A model generated the notes under the pieces. It did no database searches. It saw nothing but the letters and a program-made list of their open reading frames with translations, and was not told the origin of the DNA. The position numbers were made by a program, and so were the translations under genes. A DNA stretch of 64,000 nt from Erodium maritimum (lineage: Eukaryota; Streptophyta; Magnoliopsida; Geraniales; Geraniaceae), in the NCBI GenBank assembly GCA_963921825.1, contig OY997588.1, forward strand, positions 57,606,803 to 57,670,802, given 5' to 3'. Shown here one piece after another: positions 56,451 to 64,000 of the stretch (the first letter of the stretch is position 1; each line of letters starts with the position of its first letter).

Positions 56451-59400
56451 ATGGCGGAAGCTAAAATGGACAGGCTTCAATCAATAATGAACTTACCAGA
56501 CGTTCCCATGGGCAAGCTCCCGCCGCACCTCGAGCTCCAGAGAACTCGTGTGGTCTGCAATCCTGATGCTCCAATTCACGTACCTATCTCTCTCTATCAA
56601 TTCTCACTTTTTCGATATCCTCAAATGCCCGTATATGCACTTAATTTCTGAATTTTGAGTTTCTTGTGGCTCATATTTGATAGTTCCAGCTACTAAAAAG
56701 GGTAGATTTTCATCCTCTACGATTTTAATCCATATACGAGAGTTACCCATTACTTCATGAATACACTTTATTGAGCTTTGCTTATTAATAATGTCTGTTG
56801 TTGTTTGGAAAAAGTGAGTTTGTTCAAGGCTTGAACTTAGTAAGAATAATCATAAATAGGTTGAGGTAAATTGTATGAAATTTGTCTGCATATATGTTTA
56901 TGTGTATCAAACTAAGCTAAGCTTGTACAAATTGATCATTCTATCTCAATTGTTAAAAAAGCTGGGAAATGCTGAATTTGTACAAACAGATACACGCATG
57001 CGAACACACTATGGCACACAATTTTAATTTTGGAATGGTGTTCTCCGAATCAGCACAGCGCAAGTGAAATGGTGTTTGCTGATAAACTCATAATTTTCAT
57101 TTTTGTGGGGGGTATCTGTTGGTGTTTTCTTATGTTTTCATATCTTGATGCCTACAGACGGACAATATAACCTATTCCGGTGCTTATTCATCATTGGGAG
57201 TCGACAATAGTTTGAGGTTGGACCAGTTTTGTCAGAACTTCAAAGTGGAAGTAATTAGACTGACAGAGGATGACATGGAGTTTGATATGATTGGTATTGA
57301 TCCTGCAATTGCCAATGCATTCAGGAGGATCCTTATTGCAGAGGTCTGTTTCCCTTGCACAAATTGTTTTCCTCTGTTTTTTCCCATGAATTGTTGATAC
57401 TGACTCACAATAGGTCCTAATACTTCATTTTTTCAGAGGACTGGCTAGTAAATCATGAGTTTTCATTGTTAATAGGCTGGACTAGGTAATAGTCCTTAGG
57501 CCGATTGGAAATAATATGTTTTCCTTTTCCTTTTGTCAAGTTCTTCACAACATGTTCTGTATATAATGGATCATCCATGCATGTATAATACTAGCTGTTG
57601 GGAAAATGAGCAAAATATGCCAACACTGCTTCCTTTCTGAAGCTTGTCTCTTATGAAATAGAAACCGTTATATATTTTCTGAGCCCTGATGGATTGGGGT
57701 CGTATTAAAGTTGAAGCTGGGTTAAATAGATAGCAGATAGTTGATAGTTGAAAGCAGATTATTATAGCATCATACAGTGCAATAATATATACGTATGTAG
57801 AAGTGCATTATTTTTCTTGCAGTTGGACATTAATGTTCACATCCATACTTCACACAATTTTGGCATATGGTTTGCAAAGAATAACCATACTCTAAATTTC
57901 ACGGGACAATTTTTTCTTGGTTGTAATTTGTAATGAAAGGAATGCTGTCTCTGGGTGGGTGACTAGTTTTGGCAACCTAGAAACTAATTAGGAAAGCATG
58001 GCGATATTTCTTACCTTGTTATTGATTTTACTATGCACTTTAGTTTTCCCCACTATTATGCTATATTAATTATCAAGCTTTTTGGCTGTTCATGATTACC
58101 TTCTATCATCTGTATCGTCTTGCAAATCATTTCCTGCCAACCTAACTTGAATTTGATGATAGAAGGTTGGATGGATCTCGTTTAACACGTTGCACTGAAC
58201 CTATTTTCTTGACTACAATAAAACTTTAGATTGTATATGCATGTAGGGCTTGGTACCTTAGTATCTAATTGCAACAATGTTTTCTGTTATATGCACGCAG
58301 GTTCCCACAATGGCTATTGAAAAGGTTCTTATGGCGAATAATACATCAGTAGTCCAGGATGAAGTGTTAGCCCACAGGTTGGGGCTAATTCCAATAAGTG
58401 TTGACCCAAGGCTGTTTGAATATTTTTCAGGTTTATCTCAAATGTACATTTATAGGTCATATCTTATGGAGAAAATCAGTACCTTCTGTTTTTGGTTCCT
58501 GCACCAAATGGACAACTAAGTGTACCTATATTTGTTCTGTTTAAATGTAGAGAACGATACACCAAATGAAAAGAATACAATTGTTTTTAAGCTTCATGCC
58601 AAGTGTGAACGAGGCAAACCACGCATTACAGGTATAGTTTTTAACTTTATGTGGACTTAAAAGTTCGTCATTCAATTTCTGAATATTAATATTGAGAGGT
58701 GTGCATTGATGTTGCAGTGAAATCAGATGAGTTGGAGTGGTTGCCAGGTGGAAGTCAGTTGACTATGGACTCCAAAGATTCAGACTCCAAACCAAGAACC
58801 TATACTAACTTTACTTGTAGCCAAGACAAACTTCTAGAATTTTCTGACAATCCAATTCGCCCCAAGCACCCAGACATCATAATTGCAAAACTTGGCCCTG
58901 GTCAGGTAACATTTTCATTTTCTTGTGTATTAGCTTAAAGTATTGTGTCAAGCCTGATAATATTCTAAATGTAATTTGTTTGCCTGTTAACTATCAAATA
59001 ATCTGCTAGTGTGGCATTTCTGTCCATTTCAAAATTGGCTCCCAACTCCACTTTTCCACCTGCGGAGTGTATAGTAATTTTGACTCCCTATGTTCTGACA
59101 TAAACTGTAGTTCTGAAGAGGAGATGCTGCACTTGTTTGCTATTGCTAACGAATAAAATATTACTATTTTTGTAGGAAATTGAATTAGAAGCACATGCTG
59201 TCAAAGGAATGGGAAAAACACATGCAAAGTGGTCTCCAGTGGCCACTGCTTGGTATAGAATGCTTCCAGAGGTGAGAGTATCATGTAATTATGAAGAGAT
59301 TCATTCTCAAAAGGTGTTTGAACACAAGCGTTTCTTATGAAGTTCCGTTTTGTGTAGGTCGTATTATTGAAAGAGATTGAAAATGAGATGGCTCATAAAC

Positions 59401-60342
59401 TTAAAGAGAAATGTCCAGCCAATGTCTTTGACATTGAAGATCTTGGAAATGGTATTTCTTTTATTTGATACCCATTATCTGTTTTATGTATAAATCATGT
59501 CCTAGAAGTTTATGTCCATGGGTATTATATGCCAGTATTTTCAAATTTAATTATTTTTATGTTTGTTGGAAGTGTGGGGTGTCTGACTAAGTATTTTGGC
59601 TTATGTGCAGGTAAAGAAAGAGCAACTGTGGCTCGGCCGCGTGCTTGCACACTTTGTCGGGAATGCATCAGAGAAGATAAATGGAGTGAACTTCTGTCCC
59701 TACGTCGTGTTAAGGACCATTTCATATGTAAGTAATCAGCTATTTCAACAATTAAAAGATACATATTAATTTTACATTTGACAAAGCATCCATGAATAGC
59801 TATCCATTACAGACCCCTCCTTTTAATACAAACTAAAATCCCTAGGAGCCATTGGATGAAGAAAAATAGTGGTCCAGATTTAAAAAAAAAGAATCAATGT
59901 CATGAATTGTAAATATGCAGAACTTTGAATTTATTTTTATTATCAACCTCCCCCTCTATAAAAAATATGGGTCATAGGCTTCACTTGATCTAATGGCCCA
60001 GATGAGTTTGTAGTTTGTATTATATTAGGGGTTTGTAGTATATAGTCCCTTAAGCATCCATTAACAAGATATATGGTAATGGGATTCCATAACTGCACGG
60101 TGGCTTAAATTGCTTAAAGAAGTAATATTCGACCCCGATAGAATCTTAATATACGATTTGTACATGCTTCATATGGGTTGAACTTTACAGAGCAACACAA
60201 TATGGGGAAATTCTAATTATGATTTGGTTTCTCTTTAGTTACTATTGAATCAACTGGAGCGTTCCCTCCTGAAGTGCTATTTACTGAAGCAGTGAAGATC
60301 TTGGAAGACAAGTGTGAAAGGGTGATTACCGAGCTCTCTTGA
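56451..60342 (+). CDS. RPAC1: RNA polymerase I and III subunit RPAC1 (AC40)
   Basis: Alpha-like subunit that pairs with RPAC2 (AC19) to nucleate assembly of Pol I and Pol III in the nucleus. Nine exons join in frame: 56451-56579, 57158-57343, 58301-58430, 58551-58631, 58718-58905, 59176-59271, 59358-59451, 59611-59727, 60239-60342, giving 374 aa. The alpha-family dimerisation motif [19 protein letters not shown] spans the exon 2/3 junction (about 96-114), followed by [26 protein letters not shown] is in exon 6. CTLCREC (Cys314, 317, 320) is a remnant of the Fe-S domain of archaeal RpoD with no fourth cysteine seen. The last exon ends in [14 protein letters not shown]. The ATG at 56451 was chosen by family length; an in-frame ATG at 56331 exists but lies upstream of the telo-boxes. 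Confidence 0.95.
59808..60037. mobile_element. MITE in RPAC1 intron 8
   Basis: About 230 bp with imperfect terminal inverted repeats of about 50 bp: TACAGACCCCT, TAATACAAACTA and GCCATTGGAT on the left match the inverse of AATGGCCCAGATGAG, TAGTTTGTATTAT and AGGGGTTTGTA on the right. No coding capacity. A target-site duplication is not obvious. Confidence 0.65.
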
Positions 60343-62430
60343 AGCATGCTTCTGTAGAGAAGAGACTGTAGAGGCACTCGTTGTACTGCATTTTTGTTCT
60401 TAATTCTGGGGATGTGTTATTCTAAGATTTATATGTTGATCTAAAGGTCATGGCTCTGAGGAAAGTGTTGGGACATTTCAATTACGGTAATCAAAACATC
60501 TGTAGTGATGGAGCTTCATACCAAAAACATTCATCCCTCATATATGACAATGAGTCGTTGATGTAGTGATGAAAGAGGGAAGCAAAATTATATACTTAGC
60601 TTTGTCTGCTTTCAAGTTCAAACTTAGAGCTCTGCTCTCACAATGTCAACATTTCTTGGAGCAGACCAGTGGTAGTAGTAGTACCTATGAATTAGCATTT
60701 AATTACAAACAAATTTGCAAACCAAAGTGAGCTGTCGAGTGAATAAAATACAAAGAGCTCTGCAGACACAAAGATTCTTTTGTTCTGATGGTCTGTTTAT
60801 GTGTTATTGTGTGTCGTGTCTAAATAAAATACAAAGAGCTCTGCAGTTTTTGGTGAAGAAAGAGATTCTTTTGACTGTACTGTCTGCATCTTCTTTGAAT
60901 ATAGAGCATCTTGTTTTCTTAGATTTAATAAAAAATATTTTTTGGAAAATGGATTTTAATTTTGAAAATAAAACAATTTTTTTATCAGAAGAGACCGCGT
61001 GCGAACTATTCACCATCAAGCTAACCCAAATGGACAAATAGAACAAATTGTTCGCTAGAAGATTTTCTGTATCTTAACCTATATATGGGATGATAATTCT
61101 TTTGGTATAACTGCTGGAATTTAAGGATAATTCAACTAGTGGAGTTTGATGATAAAGTTAGAATGAAGAATGAGAAATAATAGTGTGTATAAGTTCATAA
61201 TTGTTATTTTTTAAAACTAGTATGTTAGAAATAATGGGGAGTGCATGATTATTTTTTCCAAACACAGTTTGAGATTATGTATTGCGTATGTGATCTTTAT
61301 TTTTTAAAATTACAAAATACTTTGGAGTAAAAATAAAACATTATAATTTTTATTTTAATTTTATCTTGAGCACCCTCATACTTTTGAGATCAATATCGGC
61401 GTTCTCAAGTATGGAGAAGAAAGACGAGTGGCTTCGACTCTACTCCTCTCGTGGAGTTTTGAGCTCTAGCTCAAACCCCTAATGGGCAGAGAAGAATCTT
61501 GATGTAAGTTACAGAGAAGAACCCTAACGATGATTTAGATTTTATTTTGTACTTTGGCATGGGCATGCTCTTCCTCAAAGAGAGATAAACTTTATGCCAA
61601 GTTGTAGGTAGAAGATCGATGTCATTATTATAACACTCTGAAATACAATAGTCTTATTTATAATTTGATCAAAAAAATGTTTATTTATTGTTTAAACAGA
61701 CATTTTCAATACTTTATATAGATTCTGACACTGGCTTGCATGATACTAAACCAAAATTCAAAGAGTGGATTAATACAAGCTTAAATGAACAACAGTAAAA
61801 TGATATAACTTACCAACAAAATATAATATAGGGATTAAATTGGGACAAAATACATATTTTATGAAGTGGGATTCTTCCAAGCTAAATAACATGTGAAATG
61901 TGCTTTCTGCTGAATAGTAATAGGCACAAGAGGTCTAGGTCTCTACAGTACACACTAGAGTTGGCTTTACCTTTTACTTTAGCACATGAAGTCATGAAGA
62001 TGGACCAACTTTGAGTGAATAAAGGTTGGTAAAAGGTACATTTCTCAGCAAACCCCACATCTTACACCATTCCTCAATGTCCTTATGGTCAATCAAAATG
62101 GACCCATGTCTCCAAACATTCAACCCTGGCCATTGGATCCAGCAAAGTGTAAATGATGCATCAATTAAAAGTTTTACAGACCATTTTGCCCTTCTACACC
62201 ATTTGAAGTTTGAACCACCCTAAATAGCCCAAACAAGGAGGGCAATTTTTTGGACCACTACTAAATTAGTAGCAGGATGAAGGAGAGAGGGTGACTTTGT
62301 CATTCCCAAGAACCTTGAAGCCCTAAATGTGAAATTCCAAAAAAAGAGGCCCAAATAAGCAAAATTGACAGACATGTTGGTTTGAAGAGAGGCCCATATG
62401 GGCTTTTGAATTTTTAGGGACAAACAAAAT
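60343..62430 (+). other. RPAC1 3' region and intergenic spacer
   Basis: The 3' UTR of RPAC1 follows the stop. The spacer is AT-rich and holds a duplicated AATAAAATACAAAGAGCTCTGCAG at about 60744-60767 and 60823-60846. The open frames at 60715-61041 and in 62026-62423 have no recognisable similarity. Nothing else is seen. Confidence 0.5.
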
Positions 62431-63462
62431 TTATTGAAATAATTGAGTTCTCAAAAAAAGGCAGCCTTTGAGAGGAGGGACTCTTTTTCTCTTCTTTACA
62501 TTCTGAAAGCCACCCTCTTTTCTCTCTCTCCACACATTTGAGGAGGAGAGAGAGCTTAAGCCCTTGCTGCTACTCTTTATCTCTGTCCACAGTAGGTGGT
62601 GAGTGCTCTCTCTTTTCTCTACATTGCTAGTTGCTAAAGCTAAGCAAAACCCCTCTAAAGTTATCATCTTTGGAACAAAGATACTCTTTTTTGGGCTTTC
62701 CTTGTGTGAGGTCTCTTCTATTTTAATTGCTTCTGTGGTATGCTTGGTGGGTTTTGCTTCTTTGATCACTTGCTTTGTGTTTAGGCTTCTGGTTCTTTGT
62801 GGAAGGGTCTTGAATCATTGGTAGGGATAGGTATGCGCTTGAGATCTGTCTGAAATTTTCTTTTCTCTTTTGGTATTTGTCTTTCTCGTGTGTGTTAGGG
62901 ATAGTAAATTTCACATTTTCTGCGAATTGATTGATTCTCCATTGCTTTTTGTGGGTCTTTGATCCTTTCCGTTTTCCTGCTTAAAAAGCGCAGCATTTTC
63001 AGCTACTTGGATTGATTTTTTTGTTTCTTTCCACTATACTTTTCTTCTATCATTTGGGGGTGTTATGTTCTTTGCCTTGGTTCTTATTAGACTCTGCCTC
63101 CAATTCAGTGTTTAAATCTTTCATTTCCTGATCATCAGAGCAGTTTCTTCTTCTTATTTGAATTTTGAAGCTTAGAATTGAAGTTTTGGCTACCTTCTTT
63201 TAACTAATTTGGTTTATGGATAGTTAAGATCTGTATTATGTTCTGGACCCTGCAGCCGTATTACTTGATTCATAGTTAACAATGACTAGTAGAGATGCTG
63301 ATTTCTGCTATAAAATGTTATTGAACCATGTATCATTTGTGTAGCTTATTGATCCTATTCTTACTAATTACATGTATGCTGGTTTAATTAATTATAGTGG
63401 CTGTGGTCTGAGAGTAATGACTTCGTTGAATCCGTGCTGCTTAACAAGTCTGCAGTCCCCCG
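62431..63462 (+). promoter_or_regulatory. 5' UTR, leader intron and proximal promoter of the D6PK-like kinase gene
   Basis: A CT/GA-rich block (62500-62620) is typical of a plant core promoter and leader. A possible leader intron runs from a GGTGAGTG donor near 62598 to a CTGCAG|TCCCC acceptor at about 63456, just before the start codon. Boundaries are tentative and no TATA box was fixed. Confidence 0.45.
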
Positions 63463-64000
63463 ATGGCCTCGAAATCTGGTGACATAATTTCACCAGAAAA
63501 GCAGAGGAAAATGGTTGGTAGTCAAGAACATACTCGGAGGCCTTCACCTTTGGAGATTACAAAGACAAGCAGATTGGAGCCGGTTATCTCCCAGAAACCA
63601 CCTAGAAATGTGCCACCGAAGGAAATTAGCCTCCAAAAATCATTGAGTTCTCTTCCGGATAAGCCCATCAATTATTTAGTTAGCAAGTTAGATTCAAGTT
63701 TATCTTTAGGCGATCCTAAACAAGTAGAGGAGACCAGGATTTCACCAGAAGGTAGTACTTGTGATGAGGGAAAGAAAACATCCGGGCATGGAGTTGGTGC
63801 AGCCCTTGATAATGAAACTATCAAGAGCAGCGGAAGTGCAAAGCTTAGTGATCGAACGGATTTTCTTGAGAGCGGGAAAAGCAGTATGTGTAGAGGTAGC
63901 ACGAGTACCGACATCAGCGACGAGAGTAGTTGTAGCAGTTTGACTACCGGCATTAGTAAGCCTCACAAAGCAAACGACTCGAGATGGGAAGCCATCCAAG
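63463..64000 (+). CDS. D6PK-type AGC VIII serine/threonine kinase, N-terminal part
   Basis: The D6PK family are plasma-membrane kinases that phosphorylate PIN auxin efflux carriers and so control auxin transport. The window holds the first 179 codons and ends inside the gene. The visible part is the long Ser/Thr-rich N-terminal region ([17 protein letters not shown] at the start, [11 protein letters not shown] at about 22-32). It is followed by a serine cluster ([20 protein letters not shown]) and [14 protein letters not shown] at the edge, the conserved lead-in to the kinase domain in D6PK and related AGC VIIIa kinases. The catalytic domain is beyond the window. The start is the ATG in CCCCGATGG after a probable leader-intron acceptor. 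Membership in the D6PK subgroup rather than another AGC VIII kinase rests on this N-terminus and the NOP2 neighbour. Confidence 0.82.
   Translation, partial: MASKSGDIISPEKQRKMVGSQEHTRRPSPLEITKTSRLEPVISQKPPRNVPPKEISLQKSLSSLPDKPINYLVSKLDSSLSLGDPKQVEETRISPEGSTCDEGKKTSGHGVGAALDNETIKSSGSAKLSDRTDFLESGKSSMCRGSTSTDISDESSCSSLTTGISKPHKANDSRWEAIQ

Noticed and set aside
1..64000. tRNA, rRNA, organellar insertion or virus-derived block
   Set aside because: No cloverleaf, rRNA core, plastid or mitochondrial gene, or caulimovirus/geminivirus motif was recognised. The tRNA-like words found are LTR primer binding sites.

Overview
This is a window from a flowering-plant nuclear genome, most likely a eudicot with an expanded, repeat-rich genome. 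The evidence is Athila-lineage and Ty1-copia LTR retrotransposons, plant L1-type LINEs whose ORF1 carries an RRM, GT-AG introns in plant-like genes, and telo-box/site II promoter elements upstream of ribosome-biogenesis genes. No prokaryotic, organellar or viral block was recognised.

Positions 1-44,000 are almost entirely transposable elements. A decayed Ty1-copia element (1-7185, its 5' end outside the window) carries a LINE fragment inside its integrase region. Next to it lies an internally deleted Athila-type element (about 7186-32565), which is the outer shell of a four-level nest. Its interior holds a solo LTR (family C, 7978-21973), which in turn holds a complete young Athila element on the minus strand (8400-19773). 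Its 3' LTR holds another solo LTR (B, 24129-31387, TSD TCACA), which holds a related solo LTR (A, 24743-29244, TSD CAATC), which holds a copia solo LTR (25629-27315, TSD CGTGG). From 32.5 to 44 kb there are LINE remnants, including a LINE inserted in a relative, and a possible non-autonomous DNA transposon.

Positions 44,200-64,000 hold three plus-strand host genes. The first is a NOP2/NSUN1-type 25S rRNA m5C methyltransferase (17 coding exons, 45169-49666, 647 aa). The second is RPAC1/AC40, the alpha-like subunit shared by RNA polymerases I and III (9 exons, 56451-60342, 374 aa). The third is the N-terminal part of a D6PK-type AGC VIII protein kinase (63463 to the window end). The first two are separated by a LINE ORF2 fragment and a head-to-head inverted pair of copia LTRs. 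Both act in ribosome production (rRNA maturation, and rRNA/tRNA/5S transcription), and both have AAACCCTA telo-boxes near the expected transcription start. The NOP2 / D6PK neighbourhood matches a linkage I recall from Arabidopsis, so it looks like old conserved microsynteny stretched by transposons.

No wholly new gene system was found. The most unusual items are the TSD-dated nested array, a W-box-containing palindrome conserved in three diverged LTRs, LTR-internal minisatellites that differ from copy to copy, a G-box cluster in the young Athila LTR, and the 1.7-kb inverted LTR pair between two housekeeping genes. Exon boundaries were placed by hand from splice sites and reading-frame continuity. 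Transposon edges marked approximate were judged by eye.
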